Assembly (NCBI GenBank): GCA_050942625.1
Contig: JBMNNS010000008.1
Coordinates: 1 to 31,615, forward strand
Direction: 5' to 3'
Source: JBMNNS01 sp050942625
GTDB taxonomy: Bacteria; Bacillota; Dethiobacteria; DTU022; UBA8154
DNA: 31,615 bases
Shown: positions 1 through 8,838 of the stretch, piece after piece
Numbering within the stretch: position 1 is the stretch's first letter
Layout of the letters: each line of letters starts with the position of its first letter
Made by a program: the position numbers and the translations under genes
The notes under the pieces: generated by a model
What the model saw: only the letters and a program-made list of their open reading frames with translations
The model's database searches: none
Told to the model about the DNA's origin: nothing

Positions 1-1
1 C

Positions 2-385
2 GTATTTACTTACCTTGATTATCTTTTATATAAAAATGGGTATTCCTATTCGGGCAGGGAAATTATTCCCCCAATGCGTGATGACTGGCAATTTCAATTT
101 AGAAGCTCCGTTGAACACTTCCAACCACAAAATCCAGTTGAAGGTTTAAGTTGGGAATCGGATGACCTTGATGGTTTTGGTAACCTTGCATTAATTACTG
201 TATCAGGAAACTCAAAGTTTTCTAATTTGCCACCAGAGGGAAAAATCACCTCATATCCAAGCATTATAGAACAAAGTTTGAAACTCAAGATTATGAAAGA
301 GTTGGTGAACTTCGATGATGAAAAATGGACGGAAGAAAAAGCAAGAAAGCATAAAGAAGAAATGTTTAGAGTTTTGAAAGGGTAG
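2..385 (+). CDS. C-terminal fragment of a DUF262/DUF1524 (GmrSD-type) protein, 5'-truncated
   Basis: The frame is open from base 2 and the gene begins outside the window; the internal ATG at 74 is not a convincing start because the reading continues upstream with protein-like sequence (VFTYLDYLLYKNGYSYSGRE). The visible part contains SVEHFQPQNP, which resembles the EH..PQNP motif of the DUF1524 HNH-nuclease domain that ends many DUF262 (GmrS/GmrD-like, type IV restriction) proteins. In that family the protein cuts modified foreign DNA using nucleotide hydrolysis in the DUF262 part, which is not visible here. It ends with a lysine-rich helix. The family call rests on a short motif, so it is moderately secure; function is inferred from the family only. 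Confidence 0.55.
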   Translation, partial: VFTYLDYLLYKNGYSYSGREIIPPMRDDWQFQFRSSVEHFQPQNPVEGLSWESDDLDGFGNLALITVSGNSKFSNLPPEGKITSYPSIIEQSLKLKIMKELVNFDDEKWTEEKARKHKEEMFRVLKG

Positions 386-535
386 TTATTATATAGGTCG
401 ATATGTTCCCGCCTACCGATAGTGCAAAAAGTGGCGATGACGTGTTTCCGACTACCGCAATGTAAAAGACATCAATCCACCCCGCTCGTTCCACGTTGAC
501 GCCATGGGGGAAGAAAGTTATAATTAATTATGCAT

Positions 536-560
536 CCGGGGTTTCCCCGGCTTATTTTTA
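536..560 (+). terminator. Rho-independent terminator-like hairpin
   Basis: CCGGGG (536-541), loop TTT, CCCCGG (545-550), followed by CTTATTTTTA. It lies 150 bp beyond the truncated restriction gene and just before the mfd promoter, so it probably insulates mfd from upstream transcription. Confidence 0.65.
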
Positions 561-589
561 GGTTTATTTATCCGGTTTCAGATCCAATA

Positions 590-619
590 TAGACACAAAA
601 AAAATAAATTGCTTATAAT
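590..619 (+). promoter_or_regulatory. Sigma-A-type promoter of mfd
   Basis: TAGACA (590-595) matches TTGACA at five of six bases, followed by an 18-bp spacer and a perfect TATAAT (614-619). The mfd start codon is about 65 bp further on, with AAAGGAG six bases before the ATG. Confidence 0.55.
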
Positions 620-684
620 GGCTTTGACCTTTACCTCCCCCGGTTTTAAGGTTAAGGCCTTATCTTGCTTTAAAGGAGTGCTGC

Positions 685-3600
685 ATGAAATTGTCCCACT
701 ATTTGCTTGAAAAATGGCGGGAAAACCCTTCTTTTGTTACCCTGCAGCAGCTGGGCCACCAAAATAATACTGCTGCAGTTGTTACAGGGATGGAGGGTTC
801 CCAGAACAGCTATTTTATAGTTGCATTTTACCATAGCGTTAAAGTATCTTGTCTTGTCTTAACCTCAGACATGAATAAAGCAGAAAGGATATATGAGGAG
901 ACTAAAAGTTTTTTAACCGAAGAAGAAGTGTTTATCTTCCCTGGAAGGGACTTCTTTTATGCCGGTGAAATGTTATCCCAGAGCAAAGAAATTCTGCAGC
1001 AGCGCCTTAAAGTCCTGGAACAGTTAGCTCTTGGCAATAGGGTGCTTATCATTGTCCCTGTTGCCTCTTTACTTGGCAAACTACCGCCTGCAGAAATGTG
1101 GAAAAGACAATTTCTAAAGTTCAGCGTTGGTGAACGTTTAGAACGGGAACACCTCCTAAAAAAGCTCCTGGAGATGGGATATGAACGTTTGGATTTGGCG
1201 GAAAGCGAAGGTGTATTCAGTGTCAGGGGTGATATACTCGATGTATATCCTTTCCATACCCCCTATCCTGTTCGCATTTCATTTTATGATGAGGAGGTTG
1301 AATCCTTAAAATATTTTGACCCGGACACTCAGCGTTCCATAAAAAGTATTTCCCAAATTGTTATTTTCCCAGCCCGAGAATTTATCCTAACTGATGAGGC
1401 GCGTGAGGCAGGATTAAGGGCTCTCACCAAAGATATGGAAAGTTTCACCAAAAAATTAAAAGAAAACCAGCAGAAACAGGCTGCAGATCGTCTGCGAAAT
1501 AGGGTAGAAAATATTACGCAAAAATTAAAGAATACTGGTTATTTTGTGGGAATGGAACAATATGTATCCTATTTTTATCCCAATTCTGCTTCAATACTTA
1601 ACTATTTACCGCAGAATAGTATTCTTTTTTGGGATGAACCTGAAAATGTTGTTGTTTCTGCAGATGCCATTTTAAAGGAATTACATGATTATCAGGCTGA
1701 ATTGCTCATGCAAGGCGAGATAATGCCAGAACAGCAAGGGGTGCACTGGGAGTTAGAAGAGGTCGTAAGCGGTAAGGCCTTGAAAACCATCGCTTTAAGC
1801 ACTTTTTCACATAAGGTACCATATTTACCTCTATCCCACACTTTTAACATCCAGGGGCGTACTGTTCCAAACTTTATGGGTCGTTTGGACCTGTTTGAAG
1901 AAGAAGTGAAAAACTGGCTTTCACAGGGTTATGAAATTTTTTTTATGTGCGATGGGGAAAAGCGATCCCAGGAATTAAAAAAATTATTCATGGAGCGTGA
2001 CTTACCCCTTTCCCATCATAATATTATCGAAGGTCGACTGGAAAGCGGCTTTATGATACCCTCCCTTAAAATAGTTGTGGTGCTTGATAAAAATATTCTC
2101 CCTGGTCAGAATAAAAAAAGGAGATGGGCTACCACACGCCAAAGGGGTGGACTGCGTGACCTCCAGGAGTTAAAAGCAGGTGATCTTGTAGTCCATGAAC
2201 AACATGGCATAGGGCGTTACATGGGGATCCGTACACTGGAAGTTAATGGTGTAACCCGTGATTACCTTTTTATAAAATACGCCAAGGAAGATAAACTTTT
2301 TCTTCCGGTAGAGCAAATAGATATTTTGCAAAGGTACACGGGGGGGGACGGACGTCCGCCTAAGATATATTCCCTTGGCGGGCAGGATTGGAACAGGGTA
2401 AAAAACCGCGTGAAGGCTTCTGTACAGGAATTGGCAAGTGAACTTCTCTCGCTTTATGCTGCACGGGATGCGATACAAGGATTTGCTTTTTCCCGGGATC
2501 ATCCCTGGCAGAAGGACTTTGAGGAACGTTTCCCGTACGAGGAAACTCCTGATCAGCTCAGGGCTATAGAAGAGGTGCAGGAGGATATGGAAAAGAGTCG
2601 ACCTATGGAACGGCTCCTCTGTGGTGACGTGGGTTATGGTAAAACGGAGGTGGCCTTGAGAGCTGCTTTTAAAGCGGTTATGGATGGAAAACAGGTAGCT
2701 TTCCTTGTTCCAACTACGATCTTGGCCCAGCAACACTATAATAATTTTTTAGAGCGTTTTCAGGGGTTTCCGGTCCAGATAGGTTTGTTAAGCCGGTTCC
2801 GTACTGCAAAGGAACAAAAGGAAGTGATTAAAGGGCTAAAGGCAGGAGTAGTCGATATAGTGATAGGAACCCACCGGATTCTTTCTAAGGACATATGTTT
2901 TAGGGATCTGGGGTTGTTGGTTATTGATGAGGAACACCGGTTTGGGGTCCGACATAAAGAAAAACTAAAAATGATACGGCAACATGTAGATGTTTTAAGT
3001 ATGACAGCTACGCCTATTCCACGGACCTTGCATATGGCGTTGTCAGGGGCAAGGGATCTTAGTATAATTGATACCCCACCCGAAAACCGCTATCCCATTC
3101 AGACTTACGTGGTAGAGTACACTGACAACCTGATTAAGGAAGCAATTCAAAGGGAACTTAACCGTGGGGGGCAGGTCTTTTTCATTTATAACCGTATTCA
3201 GGATATAGAAAAATGGTCAGTTAAATTACAACAACTTGTTCCTGGGGCAAGAATAGTTGTTGCTCATGGCCAGATGCCGGAACATAAGTTGGAAAAAGTC
3301 ATGCAAAAATTTTTAAAACAAGAATTTGATATTTTGATCAGCACCACAATAGTGGAAGCAGGGTTGGATATACCTAATGTTAACACAATGATTGTTTTTG
3401 ATGCTGATTGCTTTGGATTGGCTCAGCTTTACCAGCTTAGAGGGCGTGTGGGGCGTTCTAACCGGCTTGCTTATTGTTACCTCACCTACCGAAAGGATAA
3501 GGTTATGACGGGGGATGCCGTGAAAAGGCTGCAAGCCGTGAAGGAATTTACAGAACTAGGCTCTGGTTTTAAAATTGCGCTACGGGACCTGGAAATCAGG

Positions 3601-4236
3601 GGGGGAGGCAATATCCTGGGGCCTGAACAGCATGGTTTCATGGTTGCTGTTGGGTATGAACTTTATTGCAGGTTGTTGGAACAGGCTGTAGAAACCATGA
3701 AGGGGAAAAAAATAGAAAAGAAGGAGAATACGGGCCCCCGCATAGACTTGCAAGTCAATGCCTACCTTCCTTCTACTTTTGTTGCCAATCAGCAACAGAA
3801 AATAGATCTTTACCGCCGTATTGCTACCCTTGAAAACAAGGAAGAACTTAAAGATATGGCCGAGGAATTAAAGGATCGATATGGACGGCTCCAACCACCG
3901 GTTGAAAACTTGCTTCTAGTCATGCGGTTGCGACAGTTGGCTAAAGAGATTAATGTTGAAAGCATTGAACAACAAAAAGATCAGATCATAGTTAAATTTA
4001 ACCAGGAAAAAAGTTTTGAAAGCAACCGGCTTTGGGAACTAGTGAACCGGCATCGAAAAAAAGTTTCCCTCCATGCCGGGAAAAAAATATCCCTTCGTAT
4101 TAAATCTAAGTTTTTGAAGGATAAAGAGCAACAAGAATTAGAATATATCATTAATATTCTAGAAGAAATCAGGGCTAATGAACTTGAGAAAGAAGAAGGA
4201 GAAGGGGAAAAATGGAAAAGGGAGCTGAAATTTTGA
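685..4236 (+). CDS. mfd: Transcription-repair coupling factor Mfd
   Basis: Full-length 1183-residue Mfd, the usual size. Mfd is a cytoplasmic ATP-driven DNA translocase that pushes stalled RNA polymerase off damaged DNA and recruits UvrA for nucleotide excision repair. Visible parts in order: the UvrB-like N-terminal region, the CarD-like RNA-polymerase-interaction domain at about 495-570 (KAGDLVVHEQHGIGRYMG), Walker A GDVGYGKT at 647-654, DEEH box at 748-751, motif III SMTATPIPRTL, the helicase C-terminal half with the QLRGRVGRS motif, and the C-terminal TRCF domain beginning near RIDLQVNAYLPSTF. The ATG at 685 has AAAGGAG six bases upstream. The gene converges on the branching-enzyme gene, and its last codons form one arm of a 21-bp inverted repeat. 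Nothing appears broken. Confidence 0.97.
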   Translation: MKLSHYLLEKWRENPSFVTLQQLGHQNNTAAVVTGMEGSQNSYFIVAFYHSVKVSCLVLTSDMNKAERIYEETKSFLTEEEVFIFPGRDFFYAGEMLSQSKEILQQRLKVLEQLALGNRVLIIVPVASLLGKLPPAEMWKRQFLKFSVGERLEREHLLKKLLEMGYERLDLAESEGVFSVRGDILDVYPFHTPYPVRISFYDEEVESLKYFDPDTQRSIKSISQIVIFPAREFILTDEAREAGLRALTKDMESFTKKLKENQQKQAADRLRNRVENITQKLKNTGYFVGMEQYVSYFYPNSASILNYLPQNSILFWDEPENVVVSADAILKELHDYQAELLMQGEIMPEQQGVHWELEEVVSGKALKTIALSTFSHKVPYLPLSHTFNIQGRTVPNFMGRLDLFEEEVKNWLSQGYEIFFMCDGEKRSQELKKLFMERDLPLSHHNIIEGRLESGFMIPSLKIVVVLDKNILPGQNKKRRWATTRQRGGLRDLQELKAGDLVVHEQHGIGRYMGIRTLEVNGVTRDYLFIKYAKEDKLFLPVEQIDILQRYTGGDGRPPKIYSLGGQDWNRVKNRVKASVQELASELLSLYAARDAIQGFAFSRDHPWQKDFEERFPYEETPDQLRAIEEVQEDMEKSRPMERLLCGDVGYGKTEVALRAAFKAVMDGKQVAFLVPTTILAQQHYNNFLERFQGFPVQIGLLSRFRTAKEQKEVIKGLKAGVVDIVIGTHRILSKDICFRDLGLLVIDEEHRFGVRHKEKLKMIRQHVDVLSMTATPIPRTLHMALSGARDLSIIDTPPENRYPIQTYVVEYTDNLIKEAIQRELNRGGQVFFIYNRIQDIEKWSVKLQQLVPGARIVVAHGQMPEHKLEKVMQKFLKQEFDILISTTIVEAGLDIPNVNTMIVFDADCFGLAQLYQLRGRVGRSNRLAYCYLTYRKDKVMTGDAVKRLQAVKEFTELGSGFKIALRDLEIRGGGNILGPEQHGFMVAVGYELYCRLLEQAVETMKGKKIEKKENTGPRIDLQVNAYLPSTFVANQQQKIDLYRRIATLENKEELKDMAEELKDRYGRLQPPVENLLLVMRLRQLAKEINVESIEQQKDQIIVKFNQEKSFESNRLWELVNRHRKKVSLHAGKKISLRIKSKFLKDKEQQELEYIINILEEIRANELEKEEGEGEKWKRELKF

Positions 4237-4269
4237 ACCGCTTCATTGTTTCAGTTCCCTTTTCCATTT
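4210..4269. terminator. Long inverted repeat between convergent mfd and branching-enzyme genes
   Basis: Two 21-base arms (4210-4230 and 4249-4269) pair along their whole length with a single G-T wobble, around an 18-base loop that holds the mfd stop codon (4234-4236). The left arm is inside the mfd coding sequence. The purine-rich/pyrimidine-rich arms lack a classic U-run, but the position, straddling the meeting point of two convergent genes, suggests a bidirectional terminator or 3'-end stabiliser. Confidence 0.6.
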
Positions 4270-4288
4270 CCAGCCGCCAAAACCGGTA

Positions 4289-5917
4289 CTATATTACTTC
4301 AATTAGTTGCTGCTTTTCAACCGGAACTGTTTCTGCAAGGCTGTGAAACAAGCTATAATCAAGGTTGGGAAAAAGGTTATCAGTTTCCTGTAAATGGTGT
4401 AGCCAGGAGGTATCAATTTTGTTTTCCCATATTTGCTCCTCAAGTTTAAAAAAACGTTTAAGGTGGCTTATAACCCGGTTCGTAGCGTAGTTATCCATTG
4501 TTCCTGCAGTGATGATAAAAGGCCAATCACTGCTTTGGGCCAAGAGAAGTTCTCTTGCCGCCTGATTCAGCGCCATCTTCAAGGTTCCCTCTGCCCGTGG
4601 GTGATTGGTTGCTAAAGAGATCATTTTTTCCGCTGCCTGGTGAAGATGACGGTAAATCCAGTCGTTATCCCCGTTCAACCAAACCTCATGGTATCCCTTA
4701 TCCCCCCAGCTAGAAGGATTTGGCGAGGAAACCTGTAAAGGATAACCCTGATCTAAATAAGTGCCCAAGCTAATCAGTTTTAGGAAACTATTTTTTTCTT
4801 GCAGGCGGCAGACGTAATCTATCCACTGCGGGCCTTCAAACCACCAGTGGCCAAATAACTCCGTGTCATATGGTGCTACTACTATTGGCGGGCGATCCAT
4901 GAATTGATTATAATATTCTACCTGTTTTTCCCGGTTGAATAAGAAGTTTGCAGCATGGGTGTGCGCCTTTTCCAGGGCCCAATCCGGCTTGTAGGGTTCT
5001 TTATAATTGGTTTCTCCAGTGATACGGTAATATTTTAGTCCCGTGTTACTCCTCAGGCCGACAGGATGTAAGAAATCACTTATGTAATCAAGATCAAGAT
5101 CATATCCTATATCCCTGTAAAACTCACGGTAGTTATAGTCACCAGGGTAGCCCTCCTTAGAACTCCAAACTTGGTTTGATGTTTCTGGATCCCTGCCGAA
5201 GACTGCTATCCCTTCTGGGGTAAGGATAGGGCTATAAACCCCATATTTGGGCCTTGGGGAAGCAAAAAGGACCCCATGGGTGGCAGTAACAAAGTATTGT
5301 AAACCTACTTCGCTTAATATTTCATCTAACCCGTTTTCATAAGCACATTCAGGAAGCCAAATTCCTCTGGGTTCTCTCCCAAAGATACTACTATAATATT
5401 CAATTCCCGCTGTAAGCTGGGCATAAATAGTTTCTTTTTGAGTACTTAAAAGAGGCAAGTAGCCGTGGGTGGCTGCCGAAGTAATAACCTCAACCTTTCC
5501 ACTATTTTGCAGTTCCTGAAAGGCTTTTACCAACCTTCGCCCATATTTTTCATTAAAAATGAAGGAGGCATAGCTAAATCTATCGTGGTACATACTTGCC
5601 AGAGGCCCGAAGTCAGGATCATTTGCCGTTCTTTCCATCTCCCTTTGGGAAAGTTCAAGAAGGCGAGAAAGATATTCTGCATAACGATCCTGCAGGAATG
5701 GATCTTCGAGCATAGCCAGTAACGTTGGAGAAAGGGAAAAAGTAACCCCAAAATCGATACCATCCTCTACTAACCCTTTAAGAACTTTTATTAAAGGTAC
5801 ATAACATTCGGTTATAGCTTCAAAAAACCATTTTTCTTCCAGTGATCGTTCATATTCCGGATGTCGCACATAGGGTAAATGAGCATGAAAGATCAGGGAA
5901 ATATAACCTTTGACCAT
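4289..5917 (-). CDS. GH57 1,4-alpha-glucan branching enzyme (DUF1957 type)
   Basis: A 542-residue GH57 protein of the branching-enzyme subtype, close in length to the archaeal example TK1436. It makes alpha-1,6 branches in glycogen by cutting and re-joining alpha-1,4 chains in the cytoplasm. The N-terminal HAHLPYVRHPE is the GH57 first-strand motif; WLPECAY places the nucleophile at E190; APYDTELFGHWWFEGP places the acid/base at D351; SSDWPFI near residue 470 marks the DUF1957 C-terminal helical domain. The ATG start is preceded by GGAAGGAAG. It lies 16 bp after the DUF4912 gene on the same strand, so the two are probably co-transcribed. It may replace GlgB in this organism. Confidence 0.85.
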   Translation of the reverse strand: MVKGYISLIFHAHLPYVRHPEYERSLEEKWFFEAITECYVPLIKVLKGLVEDGIDFGVTFSLSPTLLAMLEDPFLQDRYAEYLSRLLELSQREMERTANDPDFGPLASMYHDRFSYASFIFNEKYGRRLVKAFQELQNSGKVEVITSAATHGYLPLLSTQKETIYAQLTAGIEYYSSIFGREPRGIWLPECAYENGLDEILSEVGLQYFVTATHGVLFASPRPKYGVYSPILTPEGIAVFGRDPETSNQVWSSKEGYPGDYNYREFYRDIGYDLDLDYISDFLHPVGLRSNTGLKYYRITGETNYKEPYKPDWALEKAHTHAANFLFNREKQVEYYNQFMDRPPIVVAPYDTELFGHWWFEGPQWIDYVCRLQEKNSFLKLISLGTYLDQGYPLQVSSPNPSSWGDKGYHEVWLNGDNDWIYRHLHQAAEKMISLATNHPRAEGTLKMALNQAARELLLAQSSDWPFIITAGTMDNYATNRVISHLKRFFKLEEQIWENKIDTSWLHHLQETDNLFPNLDYSLFHSLAETVPVEKQQLIEVI

Positions 5918-5933
5918 TTTGCTTTCTTCCTTC

Positions 5934-6458
5934 CTAATTTAAAGTAGAATGACGTTGTAGCATTAATCTTTCAGGTGAACTAAGGTTGCTTAGGGTGATA
6001 CGTCGGTACAACCGTCTGGCCTGCCAATCTGGAAGGCGCCATTTTTCATCTATGACGTCACTAAGGCTGTCCCTGGGCGTCATGACGAAATTAGAGGTGA
6101 GAAAGGATTTAAATTCTGTATCTGCAAGGTAATAACCCAGTTCTGTTTTATATTTACGATCTGGGACACCAGCATTAATATACCAATTATTGGTACTCGG
6201 GCTCAATTTTAAATCAAAATGGCTTTCAACTTTGTCATTATCGTATCCCCAGTGGTAGCGATAAACTCTTAAAACGAGTTCTAAAAAGTCTTTTGGTTGT
6301 CGGGTTTCCCTTTCCAAAAATAGGTAGGTTGAGGGGCTTATTTCCCAATAGGCAAAAATCCAGTAGGGATCTCGAGGCAAAAGCACCAGTCTGTCCCGTC
6401 CATAAGACGAGGGTAAATTTTTTTCGCCATCTAAAAATTCTTTGCTTGAAGGATGCAT
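5934..6458 (-). CDS. DUF4912 domain protein
   Basis: The core LVLLPRDPYWIFAYWEISP is the signature start of DUF4912, a domain of unknown biochemical role often found beside GH57 glucan enzymes in Clostridia. I place the start at the ATG at 6458 because AAAAGGAG lies 11 bases upstream. The frame stays open to a TTG at 6659 (241 residues), but that TTG has no ribosome site and would leave only 12 bp to the divergent GH57 start, so the longer version is less likely. The protein would then be about 174 residues. It sits immediately upstream of the branching enzyme, suggesting a helper or carbohydrate-binding role in glycogen metabolism; this is inference from position only. Confidence 0.7.
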   Translation of the reverse strand: MHPSSKEFLDGEKNLPSSYGRDRLVLLPRDPYWIFAYWEISPSTYLFLERETRQPKDFLELVLRVYRYHWGYDNDKVESHFDLKLSPSTNNWYINAGVPDRKYKTELGYYLADTEFKSFLTSNFVMTPRDSLSDVIDEKWRLPDWQARRLYRRITLSNLSSPERLMLQRHSTLN

Positions 6459-6671
6459 GTCTTCGTCCGCTCCTTTTCTTTTCAAGCTATTATACCCTTC
6501 TGTAGGATTATTATTGCTTATATGACCTTTGTAATTACCTGAAATTAAATAAAGGCTGGGGATAAAAAGAACATCCCTGGGTAACCTAATTTTACCCGGA
6601 TAATCAAGAATTAAACCAAGAGCATTATGTGGGATTGAATCTAAATAAGCAGTAAACAAGGGTGGTACGAA

Positions 6672-8777
6672 GTGAATAAAAGTAATCTAAGCATCATTAA
6701 TGAATATACAGTTGGGTACCAGGAAAGTTTACCTGAGAACCAAACAGTATATTTTACCCTGGCTCTTCATAATCACCAACCTGTAGGCAATTTGCCGGAG
6801 GTATTTTCTCATGCTTTTAAGGAGGCCTATGCTCCTTTTTTGGAATTGCTTTTTAATTACTCATCAATCAAGGTGGTACTCCATTATTCTGGTATCCTGT
6901 TGGAATGGATTGAAAAAAACGAACCTTCATTTTTTCTAAAACTAGGTGAAATGGTTGAAAGGGGCCAGGTAGAAATGATGGGGGGCGGATTTTATGAACC
7001 CATTTTGCCTATTATTCCTGATAGCGATAAGAAGGGACAGGTACAAAAGCTTAGTTTATATCTTCAAGAAAAGTTTGGGGCAGAAGTTAATGGTATTTGG
7101 CTAACAGAAAGGATCTGGGAACCCCACCTTGCCCTTCCACTCTGCCAGGCAGGAATTCGTTATGCGGTTGTAGATGATGCAAATTTTCATGAATTGGGCT
7201 TTAAGGATGAGCAGTTAATTGGCCATTATCTCACGGAAGAAGAGGGTTGTCAGCTTAATATTTTTCCAATAAGCGAGAAACTAAGGTACCTAATTCCCTT
7301 TGAAGACCCCCAGAATACAATAGACCACCTCAGAAAAATTTTAACCTATGGCAGTCATCCATTAGCAGTATTAGCCGACGATGGGGAAAAGTTTGGGGTT
7401 TGGCCTGGGACGGCTTCCCATGTATACCAAGAAGGATGGCTGGAGGATTTTTTCCGCCTGCTATTAGATAATAGTAGCTGGCTTCAAACAACAACATTCA
7501 AAGAATATCTCGATACCTTTCCACCCAGGGGAAGAGTCTACCTTCCTACATCAGCTTACAGGGAGATGAAGGAATGGTCAGGAGGTTTTTGGCGTAACTT
7601 TCTTGTTCGTTACCCTGAAAGTAACCTTATGCACAAAAAGATGCTGGCGGTAAATAGAAGGCTCCCACAGGTGTTAAATAAAGATGCTTTAAACAGGGCA
7701 AAGAACTTTGTCTGGGCTGCACAGTGTAATTGTGCTTACTGGCATGGGATTTTTGGTGGGCTTTATCTTAATTTTTTAAGATCAGCAATTTATGAAAATT
7801 TAATTAAGGCAGAAAATATTATTTTACAGGAAATACATACTAATGACAAATGGCTTGAAATTAAAATTGAAGACAGGGATTATGATGGTTATCAGGAAAT
7901 AGTCCTAAACAATGAGTTTTACAGTCTTCTTTTTTCTCCTAACAAAGGAGGAAGCCTTTGGGAACTATCATATCGCCCTGCTGCAGTTAATTTAATGGAC
8001 ACTCTTACAAGAAGGCCTGAAGCTTATCATGAAGATTTATTTAACGCTAAGGTAATAAGCGAAAATGGGGAAACAAAGGTAAAGACCATACATGAAAGGT
8101 TTGTAGCCAAGGAGGATGACCTGCAGGATTATCTGCTGTATGATACCTATCAACGTGGTTCTTTGCTTGACCATATCCTGGAAAAGGATGTTAACCTGCA
8201 CGAATTTTCCAGAGGAAGGTTCAGAGAAGGGAATTTTTCACATAAGCCTTACCGAGCTGTGATAAAAAATTTGCCGGATTGTCCCAAGATTATTTTTTCT
8301 CGGGAAGCTGCCATAGGTGAAAACGGTAGTGTAACGTTATTCCTGCAAAAAAAGGTTTCTCTCAAAACTGCCTCTAGAGTCCTTTCTATCGACTATAAAC
8401 TTAAAAACAAAGGTGAAGAAAATGCAGTTTTTCGTTTTGGTATCGAATTTAATCTTGCTTTTTTGGCTGGGTATGCGCCAGATCGCTATTATTCCATACC
8501 TGGTCGTCAGCTAAAAGAAACTCATTTGGCCAGCACCGGCGAGGAGGAAGGGGTTCAGGAACTCTATCTTTGCGATGAATGGAGAAGAGTCATGGTTTAT
8601 TTACGTTTTTCCAACCCTGCCCATTTGTGGAGATTTCCTATTGAAACCGTTTCCCAATCTGAGGCCGGATTGGAGCGTGTTTATCAGCAATCGGTTGTTT
8701 TCCCCAACTGGGAATTAAATTTAAAACCGCAGGAAAAATATAAGTTGAGGTTGGAATTGACGGTTACTTCTCTCTAA
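6672..8777 (+). CDS. GH57 4-alpha-glucanotransferase / alpha-amylase-like protein
   Basis: A 701-residue protein with the layout of Thermococcus-type GH57 4-alpha-glucanotransferases: a GH57 barrel (ALHNHQPVGN at 31-40), a helical DUF1925 middle region (about 290-390) and a beta-rich DUF1926 C-terminal half. WLTERIWEP gives the expected nucleophile E146, and LADDGEKFG carries the expected acid at D236/D237. Such enzymes disproportionate maltodextrins or hydrolyse alpha-1,4-glucans. The start is GTG with a weak AAGGGTGG upstream; about 25 residues precede the conserved domain. No signal peptide is visible, so it is probably cytoplasmic and works on glycogen with the branching enzyme encoded divergently. 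Glucanotransferase and amylase activities cannot be separated by eye. Confidence 0.8.
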   Translation: MNKSNLSIINEYTVGYQESLPENQTVYFTLALHNHQPVGNLPEVFSHAFKEAYAPFLELLFNYSSIKVVLHYSGILLEWIEKNEPSFFLKLGEMVERGQVEMMGGGFYEPILPIIPDSDKKGQVQKLSLYLQEKFGAEVNGIWLTERIWEPHLALPLCQAGIRYAVVDDANFHELGFKDEQLIGHYLTEEEGCQLNIFPISEKLRYLIPFEDPQNTIDHLRKILTYGSHPLAVLADDGEKFGVWPGTASHVYQEGWLEDFFRLLLDNSSWLQTTTFKEYLDTFPPRGRVYLPTSAYREMKEWSGGFWRNFLVRYPESNLMHKKMLAVNRRLPQVLNKDALNRAKNFVWAAQCNCAYWHGIFGGLYLNFLRSAIYENLIKAENIILQEIHTNDKWLEIKIEDRDYDGYQEIVLNNEFYSLLFSPNKGGSLWELSYRPAAVNLMDTLTRRPEAYHEDLFNAKVISENGETKVKTIHERFVAKEDDLQDYLLYDTYQRGSLLDHILEKDVNLHEFSRGRFREGNFSHKPYRAVIKNLPDCPKIIFSREAAIGENGSVTLFLQKKVSLKTASRVLSIDYKLKNKGEENAVFRFGIEFNLAFLAGYAPDRYYSIPGRQLKETHLASTGEEEGVQELYLCDEWRRVMVYLRFSNPAHLWRFPIETVSQSEAGLERVYQQSVVFPNWELNLKPQEKYKLRLELTVTSL

Positions 8778-8838
8778 CAGTTAGGAGCTAATCTTGTATT
8801 CTTATGACCCTTTCTAATTTTTTAAGGGGGAGACAAAT

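Larger units (their letters stand above)
386..684. other. Intergenic region upstream of mfd
   Basis: About 300 bp without a convincing gene. It holds a terminator-like hairpin at 536-560, a sigma-A-like promoter at 590-619 and the mfd ribosome site AAAGGAG at 672-678. I see nothing recognisable in 386-530. Confidence 0.6.

Noticed and set aside
2170..2736. 188-residue open frame on the minus strand inside mfd
   Set aside because: It is antisense to the highly conserved RNA-polymerase-interaction and Walker A region of mfd; its sequence shows no domain and no ribosome site.
6459..6659. 67-residue N-terminal extension of the DUF4912 frame from a TTG at 6659
   Set aside because: No ribosome site, only 12 bp from a divergent start, and no family similarity before the ATG at 6458. 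Not fully excluded.
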